Assembly: GCF_038593855.1 (NCBI RefSeq)
Contig: NZ_CP151996.1
Span: 4,464,001 to 4,528,000, forward strand
Reading direction: 5' to 3'
Source: Lysinibacillus sp. FSL M8-0337
GTDB taxonomy: Bacteria > Bacillota > Bacilli > Bacillales_A > Planococcaceae
DNA length: 64,000 nucleotides
Shown: positions 43,660-52,787 of the stretch, piece by piece
How positions within the stretch are numbered: position 1 is the first letter of the stretch
Layout: every line of letters begins with the position of its first letter
Program-made: the position numbers and the translations under genes
Notes under the pieces: generated by a model
The model's database searches: none
Told to the model about the DNA's origin: nothing
The model's input: the letters and a program-made list of their open reading frames with translations, nothing else

Positions 43660-44730
43660 TTAATTAATACTAAAAATTGGTAGACCCTGGCTAGTGTCTA
43701 AAATAAATTCTAAATCCCCAATTGCGAAATTCTTTCTTTTTTCTATTAATTCATCACTAGCTTTTTTTTCAAAACTCAACGCATAGTTGAATAGCTCTAA
43801 AAAGTCTGCATCTAATCCATGTTTATGTGATTTATACTTAATATTATCAATATCAGATTCAGTTATTAATATGTATTCAGCATTGCTTATATTGTTCATT
43901 AATTTTATCTTTTCTTGATAATCTACTAAATTATCATCTGTTCCTTGGAATGTTAGAATTTGCGCTTTATTTTCAAAGCCTTTATAGATTTCAAATAAAT
44001 TGAGATTATCTTTGTTTTTTATAATGTCTTTTGCAATGTAATCAAATTCAATTAATAATTTCGAGTTTTCAAATCTATTAAATAACTGTCTATTCTCATG
44101 TAAGTATAATGGTTCTATCCAAGCACTGTTATCTATAATAAAAGAAAACGGTTCATACATTTTATTGCACAAATGCAATAAAAATGCTCCGTGAGAATGT
44201 CCATATCCAATTAATCGTTTAGTATCAAATTCAATTTTATTATCAACTAAGATAATTTTTAAAGCTTCAATGGCAGTTATAATATCTATAGCTTGCATAA
44301 AGCCCATATCATTAAATTCATCTAGGTCTTCTTGTAAATCCTCTGCAACTTGGATAGTTAGTTCTTTATTTGTTATTAATTCTAGTATTGTAGCTTTTTT
44401 GTCAGCTACTAATGCTAACTCATCTCTACTAAGTATTTCTTTAACTTTGGATTGATCTATAGAAATATTTTTTGCACCTTGCATAAATCTGTTTCCGAAA
44501 TAATCACATTGCATTGTAATTAAATTATATTGATCAGCAAAGGTTTCACGCATCTTTTTATATACTTTAGAATCAACATTCCCTCCAAATCCAGGAACAA
44601 AAACGACAATACCAGTTTCGTTATTGGTGCCTTGTGTAGGTAAGGAAAAATCTATCCTTAGTTCTCTTCCATTTTTTCCATTATAAAGATTAGGGTGAGC
44701 AGATATTTTTATACTTTCAGAGTGTGCCAT
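43660..44730 (-). CDS. DUF2920-like alpha/beta-hydrolase-fold protein
   Basis: This 356-residue protein is started at ATG 44730 (MAHSESIKIS), with AAGGGGGA upstream. It contains an oxyanion-type VPGFGGNVDSKVY (about 52-63) and the nucleophile-elbow-like GYGHSHGAFLLHL with central Ser (near residue 180), plus candidate acid and base TFQGTDDNLVDYQ and KSHKHGLDADF. Together these fit an alpha/beta hydrolase of the DUF2920 group. It is AT-rich relative to neighbouring core genes. No partner gene is adjacent; the physiological substrate is unknown. Confidence 0.7.
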   Translation of the reverse strand: MAHSESIKISAHPNLYNGKNGRELRIDFSLPTQGTNNETGIVVFVPGFGGNVDSKVYKKMRETFADQYNLITMQCDYFGNRFMQGAKNISIDQSKVKEILSRDELALVADKKATILELITNKELTIQVAEDLQEDLDEFNDMGFMQAIDIITAIEALKIILVDNKIEFDTKRLIGYGHSHGAFLLHLCNKMYEPFSFIIDNSAWIEPLYLHENRQLFNRFENSKLLIEFDYIAKDIIKNKDNLNLFEIYKGFENKAQILTFQGTDDNLVDYQEKIKLMNNISNAEYILITESDIDNIKYKSHKHGLDADFLELFNYALSFEKKASDELIEKRKNFAIGDLEFILDTSQGLPIFSIN

Positions 44731-45039
44731 AATTTTCCCCCTTTTAACTAAGTACAATTATACATAATATTACTTATTTATAATATGGTTCTCAATAACC
44801 TGTTTAATTGCCTTTTTAGATTCATGGGAAAATTAAATTTCTTTTCAACAGCTCTAAATCAAATGGCATATTACATTTCAGAATAGCTAAAAACTTCTTT
44901 CAAACATCTATAATTTCGCAAAAAATTACTATGTATTATTTTACCTTACATTACAATAAAACTAAAATTATGTATTGTATTCACTAGTTTCCATTTTTGT
45001 TATATACTATACGCTAGAATAATAAAGGAGCTTACAAAA
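44731..45039. other. AT-rich divergent intergenic region
   Basis: About 310 bases hold the promoters for the DUF2920-like gene and the zinc-ribbon cluster. TTGTTATATACTATACG near 44997 could be part of the latter. Nothing else is recognised. Confidence 0.4.
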
Positions 45040-45405
45040 ATGGCAAAAAATATTAATTTTTTATTGCAAGTTTTTTTCTTTTGCCATCAAAGACCAGACC
45101 GCTCATTCCATTATAAAGGGAAAAAGTTCCCTTTATGTGCAAGATGTACTGGGATGGCGGTAGGATATCTCTTATCCATCATGTTAGTGATACTTTTAGG
45201 TTTAATAGATTTGCGGATTATCATATTACTAATTTTACCAATGGCTATTGATGGTTTTGGACAATTATTTGGTAAATGGACAAGTACTAATAATAGACGG
45301 TTCCTTACTGGTTTATCGGGTGGTATCGGTATTATATATATTTTCTACATTATGGGTTACCAATTTTTTTTATTGGGTCAAAATGTTGGAAGAAATCTAC
45401 AATAA
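45040..45405 (+). CDS. DUF2085 family membrane protein
   Basis: This 121-residue protein has the DUF2085 hallmark CHQRPDRSFHYKGKKFP followed by LCARCTGMAVG (residues 16-43), in which Cys, His and CxxC could bind a metal. Three hydrophobic helices follow. The start ATG follows AAAGGAGCTTAC. It is the first gene of a four-gene cluster of small membrane proteins with spacings of 15 to 18 bases. Function unknown. Confidence 0.82.
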   Translation: MAKNINFLLQVFFFCHQRPDRSFHYKGKKFPLCARCTGMAVGYLLSIMLVILLGLIDLRIIILLILPMAIDGFGQLFGKWTSTNNRRFLTGLSGGIGIIYIFYIMGYQFFLLGQNVGRNLQ

Positions 45406-45423
45406 ATTATTGGAGGTACTATT

Positions 45424-45705
45424 ATGTTTTGTAGAAACTGTGGCGAGCAAATTTCAGAACACGCCGAAATTTGTATTCACTGTGGTGTCCGAGTAAAAAA
45501 TGCAGTTGGGGATGACAAACCAAACTGGGGTATTAACATTATTACACTTTGCTGTGTACCACTTGTTGGATTAATTATGTATTTTATTTGGAAAAATGAA
45601 AAACCAGTTGCGGCTAAATCCGCTTTAACATTCTTCTTCATTAGCATAGGAGTTATCGTATTATTCTATATCGTAATGTTCATTATTGGATTAGCAAGTC
45701 AATAG
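45424..45705 (+). CDS. Zinc-ribbon membrane protein
   Basis: This 93-residue protein starts with a zinc ribbon, MFCRNCGEQISEHAEICIHCG (two CxxC at 3-6 and 17-20, split over a beta hairpin), then one cytoplasmic linker and two hydrophobic helices. The C-terminal part (NIITLCCVPLVGLIMYF, KPVAAKSALTFF) resembles that of the third gene of the cluster, at 46159, so they are paralogues. The start follows GGAGGTACTATT. Confidence 0.8.
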   Translation: MFCRNCGEQISEHAEICIHCGVRVKNAVGDDKPNWGINIITLCCVPLVGLIMYFIWKNEKPVAAKSALTFFFISIGVIVLFYIVMFIIGLASQ

Positions 45706-45720
45706 CACGAGGGCATAGTT

Positions 45721-46140
45721 ATGTATTGTACTCATTGTAGTGAACCTATTGCTGCGTTAACGGAAATTTGCACGAAATGTGGTGTACGACCTTACGTCAC
45801 TAAAAACTTCTGTCACTCATGTGGCTCTAAGGTAGATTGTAATCAAGCCATGTGTATTGCTTGCTGCTCTATGCTAAGAGAAATTAAGAAAACGCGAGGA
45901 GCAGAATCTTATCATCCTGCGATTATAGGGATTCTAAGCTTTTTCCTCGTTGGATTAGGACAAATAATAATGGGACAAATTTTTAAAGGGTTAGTTATGT
46001 TAGTTGTTTCTTTTATATTAACATTGATAACCTTAGGATTATCTTCTTTTATTATTACACCTATTAACGTGATCGATGCTGTCCTGATTGCAAATAAAAA
46101 ACAACAAGGGAAGCAAGTTGGCAAATGGGAATTTTTTTAA
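45721..46140 (+). CDS. Double zinc-ribbon membrane protein with TM2-like segment
   Basis: This 139-residue protein has two consecutive Cys-rich ribbons (CTHCSEPIAALTEICTKCG and CHSCGSKVDCNQAMCIAC, residues 3-50) and then a TM2-like two-helix domain (ILSFFLVGLGQIIMGQIFKG, LITLGLSSFIITPINVIDAV). TM2 domains often stand beside zinc ribbons. It is 15 bases from the preceding gene. Function unknown. Confidence 0.8.
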   Translation: MYCTHCSEPIAALTEICTKCGVRPYVTKNFCHSCGSKVDCNQAMCIACCSMLREIKKTRGAESYHPAIIGILSFFLVGLGQIIMGQIFKGLVMLVVSFILTLITLGLSSFIITPINVIDAVLIANKKQQGKQVGKWEFF

Positions 46141-46158
46141 TATGTAGGGGGTTTTACG

Positions 46159-46485
46159 ATGTTTTGTCCTAATTGTGGTTCTAGCATTGATGACAATGCC
46201 GAAATTTGTATACATTGCGGTGTTAACGTATTAACATTTCACAAACAAAAGACTGTAGCAAAAGAAGATGCACCAAACATTTGGATTAATGTACTCAGCT
46301 TATGCTGTTTCCCTCTACTTGGTTTTATTATCTATTTTGCATGGAAAGATACACAGCCAAAAGCAGCAAAATCAGCTTTGATATTCGCGGTAATTGGTCT
46401 AGCTCTTTCAATTATTGTAGCAATTATTTCATTTGTAATAGGTTTTGCAACAGAAATGATGAATGATAGCTATTATTACTATTAA
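46159..46485 (+). CDS. Zinc-ribbon membrane protein, paralogue
   Basis: This 108-residue protein has the ribbon CPNCGSSIDDNAEICIHCG (residues 3-21), then two hydrophobic helices (NVLSLCCFPLLGFIIYFAW, AAKSALIFAVIGLALS) clearly related to the product at 45424. It ends in a tyrosine-rich tail. The start follows GTAGGGGGTTTTACG. A terminator follows, closing the cluster. Confidence 0.8.
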   Translation: MFCPNCGSSIDDNAEICIHCGVNVLTFHKQKTVAKEDAPNIWINVLSLCCFPLLGFIIYFAWKDTQPKAAKSALIFAVIGLALSIIVAIISFVIGFATEMMNDSYYYY

Positions 46486-46515
46486 TTACAATAGAACACT
46501 AACTGTATGAAACAA

Positions 46516-46552
46516 TTAAGAAGGGTAGACATTGAAAAGTCTCCCTTCTTTT
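46516..46552 (+). terminator. Terminator of the zinc-ribbon cluster
   Basis: AAGAAGGG and CCCTTCTT with inner AGAC/GTCT form a stem followed by TT. Confidence 0.75.
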
Positions 46553-46640
46553 AATGTATTGCTATAAATAAAAGCAACAAGCGTAAAATGTATGTACGAA
46601 CTCATTGTTTTTTATTCACTATTCTACTTCTTATGCTTAA

Positions 46641-46850
46641 TTAATTAGATTTAACAAGGTTGCCGTCTTTATCAGTAAATTTACCAACGATAATCATAAT
46701 TAAGTCTACTAGTGTCCAAATACCTAAACCGCCTAATGTTATAAACATTAGTATCCCTGTACCAATCTTACCTACATAAAAACGGTGAACACCTAAACTA
46801 CCTAAAAAGAAGCAAAGTAATATTGTTGCTACAAAACTTTTGTCTGACAT
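46641..46850 (-). CDS. TM2-domain membrane protein
   Basis: This 69-residue protein is started at ATG 46850 (MSDKSFVATIL), seven bases after GGAGG; a longer frame to 46895 has no such site. It is an entire TM2 domain: two helices with the conserved LGVHRFYVGKIGTGI turn and GIWTLVDLIMI. It faces the zinc-ribbon cluster convergently and is probably functionally related, since TM2 and zinc ribbons are often joined. Confidence 0.88.
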   Translation of the reverse strand: MSDKSFVATILLCFFLGSLGVHRFYVGKIGTGILMFITLGGLGIWTLVDLIMIIVGKFTDKDGNLVKSN

Positions 46851-47055
46851 GAAAATACCTCCGATAATTTTATAAATACTATAAGTTCCCACCAAATAAT
46901 TATATTACATATTAAGGTTTTTTTAACATTTTTTTCTTATACCTTTTTCCTCATTTTTATAACCTGTTTCTAGTTATTCAGTAACTAGAATATGTTATAT
47001 AAGTTCCAGTCAAACAGATATTTAATCCTATATATAACTATTAATACCTTATAAA

Positions 47056-47094
47056 ATAAAAAAAGACATATTCATTTTTCTTTGAATATGTCTA
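47056..47094 (-). terminator. Terminator of the merR-ABC operon
   Basis: On the minus strand AGACATATTC and GAATATGTCT form a stem followed by TTTTTTTATTT. Confidence 0.85.
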
Positions 47095-47111
47095 ACCAAG
47101 AATTCAATCTT

Positions 47112-48821
47112 TTACTGTGTCATTAATTTAATTAGCTGTTTATAATACGTATGATGTTCTTGAAGTTCCTCATGTTTTCCAGAACCCGTAATAAAACCAT
47201 CCTCAAACACTAAAATTTGATCGGCATGTACAATTGTAGATAAACGGTGTGCAATAATAACGGTTGTACGTCCTTTCATAACATACTCTATTGCCTTTTG
47301 TACCGCTCGCTCTGAGTCATTATCAAGGTTAGATGTTGCTTCATCTAATAATAGTATGGCAGGATTTCGGAATAAAGCACGTGCGATTGCTATCCGTTGT
47401 CTTTGTCCCCCTGATAATTTAATTCCCCCTTCGCCTACTTCAGTATCTAATCCCTTTTCAAACTGTTGCACAAAATCCCATGCGTAGGCATTTTTTAATG
47501 CCTCTATAATATCTGTTTCTAAAACATCAGCTTTTCCATAAGTTACATTATCGCGAATTGTGCCATTCATCAGCGGAGCTTCTTGCGATACATATCCAAA
47601 TAAGCTACGCCACTCCTTTAAATGGATTTGTTCAATTGGCTGTTTTCCAAATCGAATAGTACCCTCTGTAACATGATAAAATTGTTCTATTAATGAAAAC
47701 ATGGTTGTTTTCCCTCCGCCACTGGCACTAACCAATGCGGTTGTTTTGCCTGCTGGAATCGTAAAAGAAATACCTTTTAAAATTGGATTATCATTATATT
47801 GAAACACAACATTTTCAAAAGTAATTGACTCATCGGCAGACAAAATAGCATTTTTTCCATGTCCTTCAATTGGTTCATTTAAAATTTCTTGTAATCGTTC
47901 TGTCGCACCCATTGCCTTTTGGAGCGAAGTGAAAAATGTTGCCATTTGTGTAAATGGAATAATGATTTGCACAAGGTAAATAATGATCGCTACAAGTTCA
48001 CCTGCAGTAATCGCACCTGTTGCTACTTTTGCGCCGCCATAGCCGAATAATAAAATGAGTACCACCATCATAATAAACGTCATAATGGGTGATAGAACGG
48101 CTAAAATTTTTGATTCTTTTAATCCAAATTGATACAAATGTTGGATTTTTTCTTCTCCATTTAGCTGCTCATAATTTTCTGTTTGCGACGTTTTCACAAG
48201 TCGTATATTCGTTAATACACGCCCCAACTGTCCTGTAAAACTAGCAAGCTCATCTTGATTTGCTCTCGCGATTTTATGAATACGTTGTCCAAGAGGCAAG
48301 GTCAATAAAATGGCTACCGGCACTGATATTAGCATCAATAATGTCATTTTCCAATCAATGATGATTAATATGATTACCGCACCCACGATGGCAAATAAGC
48401 CCGAAATAAAGCTAATTAAATGATCTGTAATAAGTTCCTTAATAACATTCGTATCTTGCGTAATTCTGCTCATGGTTTCCCCAGATTCATGTGCATCAAA
48501 ATAAGGAATACGTAACCGTAAAACATGCGCCCATACCTTCATACGCAAATTAGCCACAATTCTTTCCCCAAGCTTACGCATCATATAAAACGTTACACCA
48601 CTAAGTACAGCCTGGAAAATAAGAAATACACCTACTAATATAATGGACTGCCATGAGAAACCAATCGTTGAAAAATCATTAATCATTCTCATCGTAAATA
48701 ATGGAACAGTCAATCCAATAAGTGTTTCAACAATACTCAGTAAAAGAGTGCCTATCGTCAGTTTCTTTGATAATCGATTACTATTCACAAGCTGCCAAAT
48801 GCCTCGTACTGAATTATTCAT
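47112..48821 (-). CDS. Multidrug-type ABC exporter (BmrA/LmrA-like half transporter)
   Basis: This 569-residue protein has an N-terminal six-helix exporter domain (residues 1-310) and a C-terminal ABC ATPase. Walker A is SASGGGKTT (near 365), slightly unusual in having SASGGG where most homologues have GPSGSG. The signature is LSGGQRQR, Walker B ILLLDEATSNLD (near 492), and the switch His is in IIAHRLS. It functions as a homodimer. It overlaps the MerR gene by eight bases, so the MerR protein likely induces it in response to a drug. Confidence 0.93.
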   Translation of the reverse strand: MNNSVRGIWQLVNSNRLSKKLTIGTLLLSIVETLIGLTVPLFTMRMINDFSTIGFSWQSIILVGVFLIFQAVLSGVTFYMMRKLGERIVANLRMKVWAHVLRLRIPYFDAHESGETMSRITQDTNVIKELITDHLISFISGLFAIVGAVIILIIIDWKMTLLMLISVPVAILLTLPLGQRIHKIARANQDELASFTGQLGRVLTNIRLVKTSQTENYEQLNGEEKIQHLYQFGLKESKILAVLSPIMTFIMMVVLILLFGYGGAKVATGAITAGELVAIIIYLVQIIIPFTQMATFFTSLQKAMGATERLQEILNEPIEGHGKNAILSADESITFENVVFQYNDNPILKGISFTIPAGKTTALVSASGGGKTTMFSLIEQFYHVTEGTIRFGKQPIEQIHLKEWRSLFGYVSQEAPLMNGTIRDNVTYGKADVLETDIIEALKNAYAWDFVQQFEKGLDTEVGEGGIKLSGGQRQRIAIARALFRNPAILLLDEATSNLDNDSERAVQKAIEYVMKGRTTVIIAHRLSTIVHADQILVFEDGFITGSGKHEELQEHHTYYKQLIKLMTQ

Positions 48822-49554
48822 TATCTTCCCCCCTATACACTCCTAGTCGTTCAGCCTGCGAAATAAACCATTCTTCCTCTTCCTTTGTAAAAGGTGTAGG
48901 AAACAACCAATCATTTAGCTCAATCTCTTCATATTCCTTTAATACTTCGACTAAATCTTCTACCATATCTTGTGGAATTAGTGATAATAGCTGCTCCATT
49001 AGTGCTTTCAAAGAATCATCTTGAATCGGTTGTATGTATGCCTGCTTCAATTGATTAGCTAAAGCCATGTATTTTCGATTAAATTCAATCATGTTTATTC
49101 CGGAAAAGTCGTATAGTCGCTCGATTAACTCATCAGGTAACTTACCTCGCCAATAGTCTCGTTGCTCATCCTCTTTGAGTAAGTTAAATATCATCGTTAA
49201 AAAAATGGATGTATCAATGGCTTCTTTTTGTTTTCCTATGTTAATCGCCTGATCCAAGCTCGTAATTACCCGATCGATTTGATTTCGCTTCTTCTCTAAT
49301 TGGCGTTTTTGAAACATTAATGATTCGATTAACTGCTGTTCCCCGTTCTGTAAAATATCTTCTATCTCCTCCAAAGAATAATCTAAATATTTTAATGTGA
49401 TGATTTTTTGAAGGGTCTCTATGTTACCGTCATTGTAATAACGATGCCCCGATTCTGAAATATAGCATGGTTCTATCAATCCCTTTTCACTATAAAACCG
49501 TAAAGTCCGTACTGTTAGCCCTGTCTTCTTTGCAAATTGACCGATTGAATACAT
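48814..49554 (-). CDS. MerR-family regulator with long ligand domain
   Basis: This 246-residue protein has an N-terminal MerR helix-turn-helix (MYSIGQFAKKTGLTVRTLRFY, residues 1-21; ALKYLDYSLEEIEDIL wing), a dimerisation helix, and about 130 residues of helical ligand domain comparable to TipAS or BmrR-type effectors. It is cotranscribed with the ABC exporter. The promoter has the 19-base spacer that MerR activators need. The start follows AAAGGGAGC. Confidence 0.92.
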   Translation of the reverse strand: MYSIGQFAKKTGLTVRTLRFYSEKGLIEPCYISESGHRYYNDGNIETLQKIITLKYLDYSLEEIEDILQNGEQQLIESLMFQKRQLEKKRNQIDRVITSLDQAINIGKQKEAIDTSIFLTMIFNLLKEDEQRDYWRGKLPDELIERLYDFSGINMIEFNRKYMALANQLKQAYIQPIQDDSLKALMEQLLSLIPQDMVEDLVEVLKEYEEIELNDWLFPTPFTKEEEEWFISQAERLGVYRGEDNE

Positions 49555-49575
49555 ATTTTCAGCTCCCTTTCCTCC

Positions 49576-49606
49576 AGTATAAAATCTACCGTTACGTCAG
49601 ATGCAA
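49576..49606 (-). promoter_or_regulatory. MerR-type promoter with 19-base spacer and palindrome
   Basis: On the minus strand TTGCAT (49606-49601), 19 bases, TATACT (49581-49576). The interrupted palindrome ATCT..CGTaACG..AGAT (imperfect at two positions per arm) lies across the spacer. This is the classical MerR-family activation geometry. Confidence 0.7.
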
Positions 49607-49624
49607 CTACTTTACTCAATAAAT

Positions 49625-49653
49625 AAAAAAAGAACACCAGTTTCGTGTTCTTT
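49625..49653 (-). terminator. Terminator downstream of the 771-residue gene
   Basis: AAAGAACAC and GTGTTCTTT form a 9-base stem, followed on the minus strand by seven T residues. Confidence 0.75.
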
Positions 49654-49779
49654 AGTGAATGACAATCTATATATTATTACGATGATGATTATTGTTGTGA
49701 GCTTATCATCCGCATTTACTTGTGATACGGTTCAACGTAATGTGGCTAAGTGCGAGTTTTATATTAAATTATTTTGAAT

Positions 49780-52095
49780 TTACACTATTCTTCTAGGATA
49801 ACCTTCATAAATTTTAGTGAATTCTGATGTTTCAGTGTACACAAATCTTAAATATTCTTTTGAATTTTTTAGTTTAATGGCTCTTATAATTACTAGCGTA
49901 TCTATTAATTTAGGAATATTAGCTAAACTATATTGAGATGACATACTAATACTAATACTTTCTTCCTTATAGTTTATATATGAACTATAACCTCTTCCAA
50001 AACTATCAATAATTGTTTCATTAAATTGATATACAATAGGATAAATACCGTGTTCTTCTAAAATATATCCAAGTTCATTTAAAGCATTACATGCTTTACT
50101 AATTTCTGTTTTATCGGGGAAATCCTCCCTCTTGTGTTCTATTCTATTTCTAATATTAGCAACGTTATTTTTCTCTAAGAGTATCTTAATTCTTCTAAGT
50201 AATTTATCTAAATTTATATATATTTCATCTGATAAATCTAATACTAACTTAGTATGACTAAATGGGAATACAAACAAATTCGTTCTTTCGATATATGATG
50301 GAATATCTTTTTCATTTCGTTTATAGTTATCACGCGTATTTAATAGTTCATTGCAAAAATCAGCAAGTATTTCAAACCCCATAATAAGAGGATAAAGGGT
50401 ATTCTTACCACCTCTATCAAATACAATTGATCCATTATTTGTTACTTTTTTGTTACTTAACTGTTCAGACATAAATGTACGAGCTTGAATTATATTATAT
50501 TTAAATTTTGTTTCTCCATAATGGTCTGATAATAATACCCATGTTATATAGGAGAGACTGGCATCTAATATTTCTTCTAACGATACAAATAGATTTACTG
50601 CAGCACTTCTAATTCGTTCTTTATCAACCTCATTATATGAATGCATTAAACTTGAAACTTTAGTGAAGCTTTCGAGACGATTCCAATATTTTTGTAAAGA
50701 GTCTGGAAAGGTATTAACATTAAAACCTAATTTCCATAGCAATCTATTCACTAAATTCTCTTCATCAGTATCATCCTTCGGGATATAAAAATCCTTTATC
50801 AATAAATAATCAAATGTAAATTTTATATGTTTAGGACTATCCAGAAGAAAATCTTTCACAATTTGCTTTGGATTCTCATTCATTAATAACTTTTCAAATT
50901 TATCATTAGTATCAATACCTTCAACTAATCTAAGTTTCCAATCTAACTCTTCCTTATCATTATAAATCTCCATGATTAAGTATTTTAATCTTAAAGTTGG
51001 TAAACCTTTATTTTTTGATATAAATCTAACACCTAAATTTGAAACTTCGCATTTTAAATTTAAAGAACCCCCTATTTCATATCCAAAATATGAATTTCTT
51101 ATTTCTGTAATAGGAACTTTTATTTCTTCATTAAATATTAAATATTCTAAAGTTGAAATTATATCTATATTTTTAAAAAGTAATATAAGTTGAAAACATT
51201 CTGCTATAGTAAGTTGTTCAGAAATTTGTTCTGCAGATCCAGAAATTTTTCTATTTATTTCAGAACTCACAGAACGTTTAGACCTAAAATAAGAAAAACG
51301 ATTGATTAGTTCTTTTAATAAAATTCTTAATTCACTCAAACTAAAAGCATTTATTAGAGCGAATGGTAAGTTAGATAAATCATGTTCTAGCATTAGATTA
51401 TCTGAAGTATTTTTCTTTGATGATTCCTCTAATTCTTCAGGCAATCCTCTTATATCTAGGAAATTCGATAAATCTTTAAACTTTGATTTATTATATGAAG
51501 ATGTAAGTTTTACAAAATGTAATTGATTACACGATAAACTATCACAGTGCCATAACGGAGCACTTTTAATTACAGGTAAAGATCGAGATTCTTCTGAATC
51601 CAAAAAACCAAATGGACCTACTACATTTTTCCCATATTGAAAAACACCTATAGGGGTATCATCCAAAAGTTTATTAGTTTGTTCTTGATTAAGTTTACTT
51701 GGTCTAATATCGAAATTTTCAAAGAATTTATCATATAGCATTCTCTCATATATCCATGGAAATCTAATATTACCTTTTATAACATCCTCTGATAAAGCAT
51801 TCTTTAAACTGTTTATATCAGTTTTTTCTATATCAATTAAAAAATCATTAAAATAAAAAGCGTCTAAAATATTTAATTTACACTCAGATATTTTATATTC
51901 CTCATTATTAAGATATGATGAAGCTATTTCTTCACCTATTGAAGTCAATTCAATTGCTTCACCAATTTTTTGAGATGGAGAATAGTCTAGGGAAATAAAT
52001 GATTTTGTAAAAAAATCACGTAAAATAAGAAGTTCATAAAGTTTACTTTGATACTCTGTTTCATTTTTTATAATTTCTTTTGAATCCGATACCAT
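49780..52095 (-). CDS. Large orphan protein with candidate HEPN RNase motif
   Basis: This 771-residue, very AT-rich soluble protein is not recognised as a named family. Residues 640-660 contain NNVANIRNRIEHKRE, in which R649-N650-x3-H654 matches the Rx4-6H motif of HEPN ribonucleases. The preceding helices (about 495-640, FVSLEEILDASLSYITWVL) fit a HEPN helical bundle. A second feature is H183-C184-x4-C189-x3-H193, a possible metal site. No membrane segment or nucleotide-binding motif is seen. It is a single gene with its own terminator between MerR and rlmH. A defence or abortive-infection role is inferred. Confidence 0.6.
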   Translation of the reverse strand: MVSDSKEIIKNETEYQSKLYELLILRDFFTKSFISLDYSPSQKIGEAIELTSIGEEIASSYLNNEEYKISECKLNILDAFYFNDFLIDIEKTDINSLKNALSEDVIKGNIRFPWIYERMLYDKFFENFDIRPSKLNQEQTNKLLDDTPIGVFQYGKNVVGPFGFLDSEESRSLPVIKSAPLWHCDSLSCNQLHFVKLTSSYNKSKFKDLSNFLDIRGLPEELEESSKKNTSDNLMLEHDLSNLPFALINAFSLSELRILLKELINRFSYFRSKRSVSSEINRKISGSAEQISEQLTIAECFQLILLFKNIDIISTLEYLIFNEEIKVPITEIRNSYFGYEIGGSLNLKCEVSNLGVRFISKNKGLPTLRLKYLIMEIYNDKEELDWKLRLVEGIDTNDKFEKLLMNENPKQIVKDFLLDSPKHIKFTFDYLLIKDFYIPKDDTDEENLVNRLLWKLGFNVNTFPDSLQKYWNRLESFTKVSSLMHSYNEVDKERIRSAAVNLFVSLEEILDASLSYITWVLLSDHYGETKFKYNIIQARTFMSEQLSNKKVTNNGSIVFDRGGKNTLYPLIMGFEILADFCNELLNTRDNYKRNEKDIPSYIERTNLFVFPFSHTKLVLDLSDEIYINLDKLLRRIKILLEKNNVANIRNRIEHKREDFPDKTEISKACNALNELGYILEEHGIYPIVYQFNETIIDSFGRGYSSYINYKEESISISMSSQYSLANIPKLIDTLVIIRAIKLKNSKEYLRFVYTETSEFTKIYEGYPRRIV

Positions 52096-52245
52096 TTAAT
52101 CACGCCCTTATCTCTTTATGGGTAAATTATAACAAATAAAGCGAGATTATATTAGTTGATTTCCTATATTCTCTTTTATAATTTGAAAATATTGTTAAAA
52201 ACTTTAACCGAACACACTTTTCCAATTATTACAATTTAATATACT
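52096..52245. other. AT-rich spacer upstream of the orphan gene
   Basis: Short AT-rich stretch with the presumed minus-strand promoter of the 771-residue gene. No further feature is recognised. Confidence 0.4.
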
Positions 52246-52280
52246 AAAAATCGACAACATTTATTGTGATGTCGATTTTT
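52246..52280 (-). terminator. Terminator of rlmH
   Basis: AAAAATCGACA and TGTCGATTTTT form an 11-base stem with T tract on the minus strand. Confidence 0.85.
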
Positions 52281-52304
52281 AGCAAACATATAAGCAAACC
52301 TCAC

Positions 52305-52784
52305 TTACTTATGATAAGGCTCTCCCTTAATAATGCGAAAGCTTCGGTAAATTTGCTCAATCAAGACTAGCTTCATTAGCTGATGTGGTAATGTCATCTT
52401 GCCAAATGATTGTTTTTCGTCGGCACGTTTGAGGACGTCGTCGTGTAGGCCGAGTGAACCGCCTATGACGAAGGCAATTTTACTTTTTCCATAAGTCATC
52501 AACGACTCGATATCGGCTGCCATTTCTTCAGATGTTTTCATTTTGCCGTTAATGGCAAGGGCGATCACGTATGTATCTGGGCTTAGTTTTGCAAGGATAC
52601 GTTCGCCTTCTTTTTTCTTCACAATTTCCATTTCTGCCTCGCTTAATTGCTCCGGTGCTTTTTCATCAGGCACTTCCGTTAACTCTATTTTGGCATAGCT
52701 ACCAAGGCGTTTTACGTATTCGTCGATCCCCATTTTTAAGTACTTTTCTTTTAGTTTTCCGACTGATACAATTGTTATATTCAC
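52305..52784 (-). CDS. rlmH: 23S rRNA (pseudouridine1915-N3)-methyltransferase
   Basis: This 159-residue SPOUT-class methyltransferase (B. subtilis YydA) methylates pseudouridine 1915 of helix 69 in the ribosome. The SAM-binding trefoil knot is visible as [14 protein letters not shown] and [31 protein letters not shown], in which the C-terminal YHK is invariant. The start is GTG with AAAGGTGG upstream. DnaA-box-like sites lie over and upstream of its start. Confidence 0.96.
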   Translation of the reverse strand: MNITIVSVGKLKEKYLKMGIDEYVKRLGSYAKIELTEVPDEKAPEQLSEAEMEIVKKKEGERILAKLSPDTYVIALAINGKMKTSEEMAADIESLMTYGKSKIAFVIGGSLGLHDDVLKRADEKQSFGKMTLPHQLMKLVLIEQIYRSFRIIKGEPYHK

Positions 52785-52787
52785 ACG

